The position numbers were made by a program, and so were the translations under genes. Shown piece after piece: positions 1-8,118 of a DNA stretch of 34,625 nucleotides. Source of the stretch: CBFHSD01 sp965658375 (GTDB lineage Bacteria > Bacteroidota > Bacteroidia > Flavobacteriales_G > Salibacteraceae); assembly GCA_965658375.1 (NCBI GenBank), contig CBFHSD010000024.1, forward strand, positions 1 through 34,625, written 5' to 3'. Below the pieces are notes generated by a model. The model was not told where the DNA came from. It did not search any database and saw only the letters and a list, made by a program, of their open reading frames with translations. How positions within the stretch are numbered: position 1 is the stretch's first letter; each line of letters starts with the position of its first letter.

Positions 1-1
1 C

Positions 2-133
2 TACACCTACTATCGCCCTAAAAGAACTATATATGCCTACACCTTCTATTTTGATGATATGAACAAGTGGACTAAAGCGCCTAAAAAGAAGGTCTTGTAT
101 AAAGAAGTAGGTCCAATAAATCATTGGAGGTAA
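2..133 (+). CDS. C-terminal end of an unidentified protein (partial)
   Basis: An open frame enters from the left edge and ends at TAA 131-133, giving the last 43 residues of a protein. The piece is rich in Tyr, Lys and Arg and ends in NHWR. It has no motif I recognise, so no function is offered. It lies on the same strand as the AsmA-like gene, about 190 bp upstream of it. The gap holds no clear terminator, so I cannot say whether the two are cotranscribed. Confidence 0.55.
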   Translation, partial: YTYYRPKRTIYAYTFYFDDMNKWTKAPKKKVLYKEVGPINHWR

Positions 134-320
134 TTTGAGTCTATGCAAAAACAGTTACACCATGAAAAAGAGCGCTCTATTCCCATAATTCTATGCTCTT
201 AGTATCGCTTGAGCATCACTTCAGGGTCTATGTTATTTTCTGTAATTTCTTACCCTTCACTCCTATTCTTTTTATTTTCGACTCCTTATTGCCGAAGTAG
301 TACAATTGAAAAAAGGATAT

Positions 321-3300
321 ATGAAAAAGAGCTTTTTTAAAAAGTGGTATTTCTGGGTCATCTTATTGCCCCTGTTGCTTTTCACAGGAATTACACTCCT
401 TGTTTTCTTTCAACAAGACACCATCGTTCAAAACCAATTGCAAGCGGCAAATCAGAACTTTAAAGGCAAAGTAGAAGTGGGCGATAGCCATTTGGCACTT
501 TTTCAAAACTTCCCTTATCTGAGTTTGAAAATAGATGATGTTCGTATCCTAGAAGATAAAAGCGAAAACGCACCCGTTATTCTTAGCGTGGCCGATATAT
601 ACATTGGTTTTAACCTGTGGGATGTACTTTCTGGAAATTTCGATATCAAATCCATCATCATCGAAGACGGTTTGTTAGACATTGTGCTTCACGAAGATGG
701 CAATACTAATATTCAGAATGCCCTAGCAACAGAAGGTGGAGAAGAATCTTCTTCTAGTGAAGCCCTCAACATACATCTGAAAAGAATACGACTTCAAAAC
801 ATTGAGTTTCATCAAAGAGAGGAGGCTACTCATACAGACATCGCTACACTCATTGATTTTGCAGAAGGTGGCTTTAAAACAGACGAAGAACACATTCATG
901 CTCATGTAGATACTGAGTTTATTCTTCACATTTTAAAAAATGGAGACAGCACTTATTTCAACAATAAGCATTTTGAGTTTCATACAGATCTTCATTTCAA
1001 TCAAGCTACAGGCTTACTCAGTTTTGAACCTTCGGGCATAACTATGGAACACGGTGATTTTGAGCTAGAAGGCAGCATAGACACCAAAAACAACATGACG
1101 GTAGACATTGCTGTTAAAGGCACCAAACCCAACTTTGATATGTTCATAGCCTTTGCTCCAACAGAGATTATTCCCGTGTTAGAGCGCTACCAAAATGCAG
1201 GAAACATCTACTTTAATGCAGAGGTAAAAGGCCCCACCACCAATGGAAAACAACCCTTTTTCGATGCCAACTTTGGCGCAAGTGAAGCCTTTCTAGAAAA
1301 CACCACAGTGGCTAAACGCATAGATGACATGGGCTTTTCAGGACACTTCACAAATGGAGCGAAAAGAGATTTAAGCACCATGGAGTTTTCAATTAAAGAC
1401 ATTACCGCCAACTTAGAGAAGGGTAGAATTCTAGGAGACATCTCTGTCATCAATTTTGAAACGCCCGAAATTGAAATGAGTGTTGATGCTGATTTCAACT
1501 TGAAATTCTGGGCAGACTTTCTGAATTTAGAAGACATTCAAGACATTGGTGGTCGAGTAGAAATGCACATGAAATTTCATGACATTATAGATATTGAAAA
1601 TCCAGAAAAAGCTTTAGAAGAGCTGAATCAAGCCTATTATGCAGAACTCGATGTAGAAGATTTGTCCTTGGCTTCTTCCAGGCTGCCAGTGCCACTAAAT
1701 GATCTAGACATGCATTTAGAAATGAAGGGGAAAAAAGCCGACCTCGACAGATTCAATATGTCTTTTGGTGCTTCTCACCTATCCATCACTGGTTTTCTTT
1801 CAGACTTACCCGCTATTGTGCATCATGTACCAAAAGAAGTACAGGCTCATTTAGAAATTAAATCAAGTCTTTTGGATTTGGCTGAGATCACCAAATACTC
1901 AAAAGAAGAGCAAACGGGATTCAACGAACGCATTAAAGACCTTTCTATGGGTTTTTCTTTCAATGCTTTAGGGAATGCTTTTACAGAATTCAAATACCTA
2001 CCGAAAGGCAAGTTTTTTGTAGATGACCTCTATGCAGACCTCCAAAACTACCCACATACATTGCACGATTTTCATGCAGATGTACTCATCAAAGAAGATG
2101 ACTTAAAAATTGTCGATTTTACAGGAAACATAGACCAAACAGATTTTCATTTGAATGGACTCATAAGAGATTACAGTTTTTGGATGCAAGATCAACTCAA
2201 TGGAGATGTTGCTTTAGATGTCACCTTAAAGTCCGACCTATTCAGAATCAACGACTTATTCACTTATAATGGTGAGAGTTACGTTCCTAAAGATTACCGC
2301 CACGAAGAGATTGAAAACCTCATTTTACACATTGGGGCAGATGTGGTCTACGACTCTTCCATATTGAGTTCTATTGATGTTCAGCTAGATAAATGGGAAG
2401 GGAAAATGCACGTGCACCCTATGAGGTTTGAGAATTTCAGTGGGAATTTTCATTGGGGCAATGAGCACCTAAAAGTCACAGAATTTGTAGGCAAACTAGG
2501 AAACTCTGAGTTTAATATAGACCTCAACTATTACTTGGGAGAAGATGAATCCATCAAAGAAAGAGACAACCTCTTCAAACTAAATTCTCCGCATTTAAAC
2601 TTTGATGAGTTGTTTGCCTTTGAGCAGAAATCGGCAACGGAAGAGTCGGGAGAAGAAAAAACAGCAGAAGACTCACTAGCGCACGCAGAAGCATTCAACA
2701 TATTTGAGATTCCTTTTACAGATATGCACTTCTCTGTAGTCATTGACCACCTCCTCTATCACAGGTATGATCTTAAAGAATTTGTGATGGACATGCGCAC
2801 TACCAAAGACCATTTCATTCACCTAGATACTTTTTATCTTAAAGCCGCTAGAGGCAGCATGGCTATGAATGCAAGGCTCAATGGCAGCGATCCAGAGCAC
2901 ATCTTCATTACCCCAGATATGATGATAAAAGATATGGATTTGGATCAATTGCTCTTTAAGTTTGAAAACCTTGGGCAAGACGAATTGGTGTCTGACAACC
3001 TGCACGGACAGCTCTCTGCAGATATTTGGGGAAACATACGCATCTACCCCGATTTAACCCCAGATTTAGATCAGTCTGAAGTGCACTTAGATGCTACCAT
3101 CCTAAATGGGAGTCTAGAAAATTACGAGCCCATGCTCTTATTATCGGATTACTTTGGCGATAAAGATTTGACCAGCATTCGATTTGATACCATTCAAAAC
3201 CACATGGATTTAACCAAAGGAACCCTCACCATACCAGAAATGAATATTGAGTCTACTCTCGGCCATCTTGAACTCTCGGGAACCCAAGACATGAACGACA

Positions 3301-3527
3301 ACATCGACTATTACATTCGCATTCCTTGGAGTTTGGTGAAAGAAGCCGCCAAAAACAAGCTATTCGGAGCAGAAAGAGACCAAAATGCAAGCGAAGATAA
3401 AATTGTAGAGGTAGATGATGACAAGCGCACCAAATACCTCAACATTAACATGGTAGGAACCATGGAAGACTATGAAATAAAAATGCGCAAACCGAAAAGG
3501 GAAAAGCGAAAAAATAAGAATGAATAA
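321..3527 (+). CDS. AsmA-like family inner-membrane-anchored protein
   Basis: This is a 1068-residue protein with one N-terminal membrane helix (about residues 10-31) and a very long periplasmic part made of repeating beta-rich segments, the plan of AsmA/TamB-like proteins. In that superfamily long beta-groove proteins bridge the envelope and are linked to lipid transport or outer-membrane assembly; a role here is inferred from the family. The C-terminal part (about residues 890-1050) contains the conserved low-complexity AsmA-type block, and the tail is strongly basic. I chose ATG 321 because it follows an AAAAGGA purine stretch and starts directly before the basic, then hydrophobic, anchor. 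A TTG at 306 would add five residues. No partner gene sits beside it. Confidence 0.8.
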   Translation: MKKSFFKKWYFWVILLPLLLFTGITLLVFFQQDTIVQNQLQAANQNFKGKVEVGDSHLALFQNFPYLSLKIDDVRILEDKSENAPVILSVADIYIGFNLWDVLSGNFDIKSIIIEDGLLDIVLHEDGNTNIQNALATEGGEESSSSEALNIHLKRIRLQNIEFHQREEATHTDIATLIDFAEGGFKTDEEHIHAHVDTEFILHILKNGDSTYFNNKHFEFHTDLHFNQATGLLSFEPSGITMEHGDFELEGSIDTKNNMTVDIAVKGTKPNFDMFIAFAPTEIIPVLERYQNAGNIYFNAEVKGPTTNGKQPFFDANFGASEAFLENTTVAKRIDDMGFSGHFTNGAKRDLSTMEFSIKDITANLEKGRILGDISVINFETPEIEMSVDADFNLKFWADFLNLEDIQDIGGRVEMHMKFHDIIDIENPEKALEELNQAYYAELDVEDLSLASSRLPVPLNDLDMHLEMKGKKADLDRFNMSFGASHLSITGFLSDLPAIVHHVPKEVQAHLEIKSSLLDLAEITKYSKEEQTGFNERIKDLSMGFSFNALGNAFTEFKYLPKGKFFVDDLYADLQNYPHTLHDFHADVLIKEDDLKIVDFTGNIDQTDFHLNGLIRDYSFWMQDQLNGDVALDVTLKSDLFRINDLFTYNGESYVPKDYRHEEIENLILHIGADVVYDSSILSSIDVQLDKWEGKMHVHPMRFENFSGNFHWGNEHLKVTEFVGKLGNSEFNIDLNYYLGEDESIKERDNLFKLNSPHLNFDELFAFEQKSATEESGEEKTAEDSLAHAEAFNIFEIPFTDMHFSVVIDHLLYHRYDLKEFVMDMRTTKDHFIHLDTFYLKAARGSMAMNARLNGSDPEHIFITPDMMIKDMDLDQLLFKFENLGQDELVSDNLHGQLSADIWGNIRIYPDLTPDLDQSEVHLDATILNGSLENYEPMLLLSDYFGDKDLTSIRFDTIQNHMDLTKGTLTIPEMNIESTLGHLELSGTQDMNDNIDYYIRIPWSLVKEAAKNKLFGAERDQNASEDKIVEVDDDKRTKYLNINMVGTMEDYEIKMRKPKREKRKNKNE

Positions 3528-3563
3528 CCCTTTATGAGCAAGCTCATCTACGCTCAATAAATC

Positions 3564-4048
3564 ATGCACTTCCAGTCAAAAACGTTGGCTATAGTCGCAC
3601 TAATCATTGGGATTTTCGGATTATTTCAACAGGCTCACCCCGAAGCAGAAATAATGTTTCTGATCAGCATCCTTTTTGGATCTTACCAACATGCAGTTGA
3701 ATTGAATCCTGATGAAAACAGCATCAGGTCATCAAGGCGTATTTTTTTCTCAATTTTGGTAAATGGCACAACCTTGATTTGTATACAGACACCTTCATTC
3801 TTCGAAAAAACCGTAGAACGGGAGCCCGTTATAATTCAGGTCAAGAAACCATTCTCAAAGCAACGGTTTTCCAGTTGTTCATAGCTCAAAATAATCACAG
3901 AAATAAGGTTCTTATTCAATCATTCGAAAACAATGAGCATGCTCAAGAAGCCCAAGAGCAAATGGCAAAAAAGATGAAACTTAAGGTGGTAAAATTCAAT
4001 CCACCGATTTCTCAAAGAACAAGAGAAAGAAAATTAAGAAGAAGATGA
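3564..4048 (+). pseudogene. Small membrane protein with a broken reading frame at a T7 run
   Basis: Two frames read as one protein. Frame A starts at ATG 3564 and gives two hydrophobic helices (about residues 7-23 and 29-40), then a charged stretch up to about 3749. Frame B, open from 3716 to 4048, continues with FFLNFGKW, a mixed beta-rich segment and a basic tail ending RERKLRRR. Reading back one base in the T run 3742-3748 joins them into about 161 residues. Without the shift, frame A ends at 3884 with a tail that looks non-coding. The joined protein resembles small Bacteroidota proteins with two membrane helices followed by a cytoplasmic PH-like domain; I cannot name the family. It may be a true pseudogene, a homopolymer sequencing error, or a -1 frameshift gene. 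Confidence 0.6.
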
Positions 4049-4190
4049 AACACCTCCTACTTTACTGCCTAACTACTTGATTTAATCTTTTTGGCAAGAC
4101 TATCCAGATAACAAACTATTTATCAATTGGGTAAGATCCTAGCTCTATAAAAATACATATAGCCTTGTAAACCTGTTGTTTGCGTAATTT

Positions 4191-4218
4191 TTTAGATTTA
4201 TCTAAATTATTAATTTTG
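4191..4218 (+). promoter_or_regulatory. Promoter with DtxR-like operator for the TonB receptor operon
   Basis: TAATTTTG at 4211-4218 matches the Bacteroidota -7 element TAnnTTTG and lies 33 bp before the chosen ATG. Directly upstream is a perfect palindrome, TTTAGATTTATCTAAA (4191-4206), with 7-bp arms and a 2-bp centre. It covers the space between the -7 and -33 regions, where a bound repressor would block polymerase. The half-site TTTAGAT resembles operators of DtxR/MntR-type metal-dependent repressors. The nearest TTTG (4179-4182) is 28 bp from the -7 box, too far for a normal -33 element. The regulator is not in this window. Confidence 0.6.
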
Positions 4219-4251
4219 GACTTCTAAATACGCAGTGAATTGCTGCACACT

Positions 4252-6570
4252 ATGAAGTACATTATTCCTTTCCTCTTTCTTTCTCTATTCTTTTCAACTC
4301 GGCTTGTCGGACAGTCTGCTACACTCTACGGAAAAGTGGTATCCATGCGCAGCGGAGAAGCCGTTCCATTCGCGAATATTCAGGTGGCAGGTACTACAAT
4401 TGGCAGCTCTTCAGATGCTCATGGAAGGTATACGCTGAAAGGCGTTCCCACGGGAAAGCAAAACATTCAAGCGAGCGCAATCGGATACAAAACCTTTACT
4501 GTAGAACGTATTCTTGAATCCAACCAAGAAGTTAGAATAGACATCCTCTTTGAAGAAGAACAGCTGAACTTAAATGAAATAGTAGTAACGGGAACACGAA
4601 CGGCCAAACGGAAAACAGAATCCCCTGTTATTGTGAACCTGATGAACAAGCAAGACTTGGATCAGGTAGTAGCAATAAATCTTTCTGAGGGTTTAAAGTA
4701 CCAACCGGGTTTGCGCGTGGAAACAGATTGCCAAACATGCAATTACACCCAGCTAAGAATGAATGGCTTACAAGGTGGTTATTCTCAAATACTCATCAAC
4801 AGCCACCCCATCTTTAGTCCCTTAACTGGCCTCTACGGTATGGAGCAAATCCCTACCAATATGATAGAACGCATTGAAGTGGTGCGTGGAGGTATTTCTG
4901 CCCTGTACGGTTCAAGTGCCATTGGAGGCACGGTGAACATCATTACCAGAACTCCAAGTGAAAATAGCTACAGCATCACCAATACGCTTCAAAGTATTGA
5001 TGGAAATGCATTAGACAACCTGTTATCCTCAAATGCATCTGTTACCAATGAAAAGGAAAATGCAGGCGCCTCTTTCTTTTTAAGCAATAGAAACAGAGAA
5101 GCCTACGATGCCAATGGAGATAATTTTTCTGAACTGTCTGCGTTAAAAGACAATTCATTCGGTACCAACCTTTTCTTTCTGCCTGCTGAAAATCAAAAGA
5201 TAGAACTGAGCCTTAGCAGCATTTACGAGTACCGTTATGGGGGCGAAATGATTGAAGGCCCTGCCCACTTGGCCCAACAGGCAGAAGAACGCACACACAA
5301 TGTATTTATGGGAAGCCTTGACTACCAAATCAACTTCAATGAGACCAAGAGCTCATTGGTCTTTTATTACGGTGCACAGCACACAAATAGAGACCATTAC
5401 ACAGGAATTCTCCCAGATGACAGTACAGAATTGGCCGACTTTGTAGCGGCCCCACCCTACGGCATCTCTGATGTAACCACCCACCAAGGCGGGGTTCAGT
5501 TCAATCAAAGTTTAGAGCACTTTTTTGGAGGAAAAGCGGTCCTGACACTTGGTACAGAATACGTGTATGATGACGTATACGATGAAATTGAAGCATACAA
5601 TTACCTTATAGATCAAACCACAACAGATCTTGGCGCCTTTGTTCAATACGATTGGGACATTGTTCCTGGTGTTACGCTGCTTTCTGGATTGCGAATGGAC
5701 AAGCACAATTTATTAGAACAACCCATATTGAGTCCAAGGTTCTCTTTGTTGTATAATTTCAAAGAGAACACGCAGTTCAGGTTAGGATGGGGAACCGGTT
5801 TTAGAGCACCACAAGCATTTGATACCGATTTACACATCGCTTTTGCTGGCGGAGGTGTATCGCGCATTTCTTTGGCAGATGACCTCAAAGAAGAACGTTC
5901 CAACAGCATTACGGCTTCGGTCAATTATGATAAAGCAAGCGAACACTTTATCGCAGGCTTTACCATTGAAGGGTTCTACACTACGCTAGACGATGCCTTT
6001 TATCAGCATCCTTTAGGAGAAGATGAGTACGGAGAGCTCTTCGAAAAAAGAAATGGATCAGGAGCAACAGTACAAGGATTTACCATTGAGGGTCGTGCTA
6101 ATTTTGACTACCTATTGCAAATAGATGCAGGTTTCACAATTCAATCTAGTCTTTTTCACGAAGCTGTTGAAACCATTGAAGGCCTACCTACCAAAAGAGA
6201 ATTTTTGCGCACCCCTAATGAATACGGTTTTGCCAGCATCTCCTACACACCAAATAGATTCTGGAGCGCCAGTACCAACTTTATTTACACAGGAAGCATG
6301 GAAATTGCTCATTTTGGTGGTGAGGGAACTGGACAATTAGAAGATGAATACTATAGCACTCCGTCTTTTACAGAAGCAGGATTTCGCATAGGTCGCACTG
6401 TTGAATTTAGCAAAACCGAAACCGGGCTGGAACTTTTTGGGGGAGTAAAGAACTTGTTTGACGCCTACCAAGACGATTTTGACCGAAGCAAGAACAGAGA
6501 CAGCAACTACATTTACGGTCCCGCCCAACCGCGCACCTTCTTCTTTGGGTTTCGCATTAAATCATTGTAA
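4252..6570 (+). CDS. TonB-dependent receptor (outer-membrane metal or metal-complex uptake)
   Basis: This 772-residue protein has a signal peptide (residues 1-22), a carboxypeptidase-regulatory-like beta-sandwich (about 25-105), a TonB plug domain (about 115-240, with the typical IERIEVVRGG..ALYGSSAIGGTVNIIT segment), and a 22-strand-type barrel to an aromatic-rich C-terminus. It would import a substrate across the outer membrane using TonB energy. Iron, manganese or a cofactor is suggested only by the DtxR-like palindrome at its promoter. The plug carries a CxxC pair (C160 and C163). ATG 4252 directly precedes the signal peptide and is preferred over TTG 4240. A periplasmic thioredoxin follows after 13 bp, so the two form an operon. 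Confidence 0.88.
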   Translation: MKYIIPFLFLSLFFSTRLVGQSATLYGKVVSMRSGEAVPFANIQVAGTTIGSSSDAHGRYTLKGVPTGKQNIQASAIGYKTFTVERILESNQEVRIDILFEEEQLNLNEIVVTGTRTAKRKTESPVIVNLMNKQDLDQVVAINLSEGLKYQPGLRVETDCQTCNYTQLRMNGLQGGYSQILINSHPIFSPLTGLYGMEQIPTNMIERIEVVRGGISALYGSSAIGGTVNIITRTPSENSYSITNTLQSIDGNALDNLLSSNASVTNEKENAGASFFLSNRNREAYDANGDNFSELSALKDNSFGTNLFFLPAENQKIELSLSSIYEYRYGGEMIEGPAHLAQQAEERTHNVFMGSLDYQINFNETKSSLVFYYGAQHTNRDHYTGILPDDSTELADFVAAPPYGISDVTTHQGGVQFNQSLEHFFGGKAVLTLGTEYVYDDVYDEIEAYNYLIDQTTTDLGAFVQYDWDIVPGVTLLSGLRMDKHNLLEQPILSPRFSLLYNFKENTQFRLGWGTGFRAPQAFDTDLHIAFAGGGVSRISLADDLKEERSNSITASVNYDKASEHFIAGFTIEGFYTTLDDAFYQHPLGEDEYGELFEKRNGSGATVQGFTIEGRANFDYLLQIDAGFTIQSSLFHEAVETIEGLPTKREFLRTPNEYGFASISYTPNRFWSASTNFIYTGSMEIAHFGGEGTGQLEDEYYSTPSFTEAGFRIGRTVEFSKTETGLELFGGVKNLFDAYQDDFDRSKNRDSNYIYGPAQPRTFFFGFRIKSL

Positions 6571-6583
6571 AAGAAGCGAATAG

Positions 6584-7078
6584 ATGTGTGAAAATCGTGT
6601 AAAACAGTTTGTTACGGTATGCATACTTCTCATGGGTCCTTCAACAGCAGTAATCGGCCAAGAGATAAACCGCGTGCATTGGATCACCTTTGAGCAATTG
6701 GAAGATTCATTGAAAGTGCATCCTAAAAAAATATTCATTGACTTTTATGCCGATTGGTGTGCACCGTGTATGAAAATGCAAAAAGATGTATTTACTCAGC
6801 CAAATGTTGTGGAAGTTTTAAATAGTGCGTATTACGCTATTCAGATGAATGTTGAGTGTGCAGACACCATCTATTTTGGTGGACAAGAATTTGTGAATGA
6901 AAGAATCAAACGAAGAAATCCTGTACATCAAATCCCTTTGCTCATGGCAACAAGAAAAAACAAGACTTTTCAGCTGCCTGCCATGGTTATTCTAGATGAG
7001 AACTTTGAAGCTACCGCCCGTTATTTTCAATACTTAGACGCAGAGCAATTGAAGGGTATTTTGTTAGAAGGAAAGTAG
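6584..7078 (+). CDS. Periplasmic thioredoxin-fold protein
   Basis: This 164-residue protein has an N-terminal signal sequence (cleavage near residue 26, after an Ala-Val-Ile-Gly-Gln stretch) and a thioredoxin fold. The active site is WCAPC (C59, C62), inside the segment FIDFYADWCAPCMKMQKD that is typical of the thioredoxin_7/DsbD-gamma-like group. The cis-proline loop is probably the LPAM at about residues 131-134. An insertion with a further Cys (near residue 89) follows the active site. It should act as a disulfide reductant or oxidant in the periplasm. It begins 13 bp after the TonB receptor gene, whose plug has its own CxxC, which makes that receptor a plausible partner. Confidence 0.8.
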   Translation: MCENRVKQFVTVCILLMGPSTAVIGQEINRVHWITFEQLEDSLKVHPKKIFIDFYADWCAPCMKMQKDVFTQPNVVEVLNSAYYAIQMNVECADTIYFGGQEFVNERIKRRNPVHQIPLLMATRKNKTFQLPAMVILDENFEATARYFQYLDAEQLKGILLEGK

Positions 7079-7083
7079 TGAAG

Positions 7084-8115
7084 CTATGGCTTATAAAACA
7101 AGCTTTCAATCTCCTCCATTTCTTTCTCGCGTTTTTGCAAGTTTTCAAGCGCCTTCTGTGCCTTTTTATTGCCGTAAACATTCACGCATTTCTCTGCCCA
7201 CTGTTTGGCAAGTGTTACATCGCCTGCCATTTCGCTAGCAACAATAAGGTTGAATGATGCGCGCTCTTTCTCTTTCTTGCTGCCTTCTTCGGTCAATGTA
7301 AACCAGGTATCTGTAGCTTCTTCCCATCTACCCGACAAGGCCAAATTTCCAGATTTTACTAAGTTGGGAGATCCATACACATACAATGTGCGGGTTTCAT
7401 CTTTCCACCAAGGCGAAATGTCCTTTGAGAAGAGGTAAGCGTTGCTCATAGCGGTTTGAATCAGTCCGTCATCGCTTGTAGGCAATTGGTAAGCTGTTCC
7501 GTGCGGTGTTTCTCCTCTGGCATTGAAATACAGTTCTTCTACTCTCTTTGTTTCGTAAAGAATTTCTCCTGTGGCACCCGCATACATCCTAAAATACATA
7601 TCGGCCTGCAAGGTTCTAGATTGGTCAAACATGGGAACCTGAACAGCTCCGTAGGTTCTATCTACCGTAGAACTCCAAATAACTTGTCCATCGGTATCTA
7701 CGGTTCCCGCGAAATACTCAATAAATATAACGGCATCTGCACGATGAGCTTTACAAAAGGCTTGCGCTTGTTTGCGTGTTAAGGCCATTCCACCCATCTC
7801 GTTGATTCTTGGAGCTTGAGGTAAGGGCACATAGCCGGCCTGGTAACGGCCAACATCATTGAGCAGATCTACAAGGGTTTTGGAAGCTTCTTCGCAAGCG
7901 GGCTTGCTCAAGCTTTGGAACTCGCGCATAAAATTACCATTCACATAATGCGTAACTTTGGCACCCGAATAATCTACCCTACTTGCAACCGCAACGCGCT
8001 GCACCCTTGCCGGTACATTGGCACTAGGTTTCTTAAGTACATCAATGCTTGTTTTTGCTGTTGAGCATGATGCGCACAGCAAACCAATAAAAAAGAAAAG
8101 AGTCCACCAGCGCAC
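7084..8115 (-). CDS. DUF6340-like lipoprotein
   Basis: This 343-residue protein starts with a GTG codon and a signal peptide ending in a lipobox-like Leu-Cys-Ala-Ser-Cys (lipid Cys near residue 17), so it is probably a lipoprotein. The middle is a mixed alpha/beta region with SRVDYSG and DAVIFIEYF motifs, followed near the C-terminus by helices resembling a TPR (about residues 255-330), where cysteine and charged residues are sparse. The layout matches Bacteroidota lipoproteins annotated as DUF6340; the biochemical role is unknown. It starts 3 bp after the accC stop codon and so is the second gene of that operon. Its 3' end converges on the thioredoxin gene with a gap of 5 bp. Confidence 0.7.
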   Translation of the reverse strand: MRWWTLFFFIGLLCASCSTAKTSIDVLKKPSANVPARVQRVAVASRVDYSGAKVTHYVNGNFMREFQSLSKPACEEASKTLVDLLNDVGRYQAGYVPLPQAPRINEMGGMALTRKQAQAFCKAHRADAVIFIEYFAGTVDTDGQVIWSSTVDRTYGAVQVPMFDQSRTLQADMYFRMYAGATGEILYETKRVEELYFNARGETPHGTAYQLPTSDDGLIQTAMSNAYLFSKDISPWWKDETRTLYVYGSPNLVKSGNLALSGRWEEATDTWFTLTEEGSKKEKERASFNLIVASEMAGDVTLAKQWAEKCVNVYGNKKAQKALENLQKREKEMEEIESLFYKP

Positions 8116-8118
8116 AGG

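Noticed and set aside
306..320. TTG 306 as the start of the AsmA-like gene
   Set aside because: ATG 321 has a purine-rich site just before it and starts right at the basic, hydrophobic anchor.
4179..4182. TTTG 4179-4182 as the -33 box of the TonB receptor operon
   Set aside because: The spacing to TAATTTTG is 28 bp, well beyond the usual 17-23.
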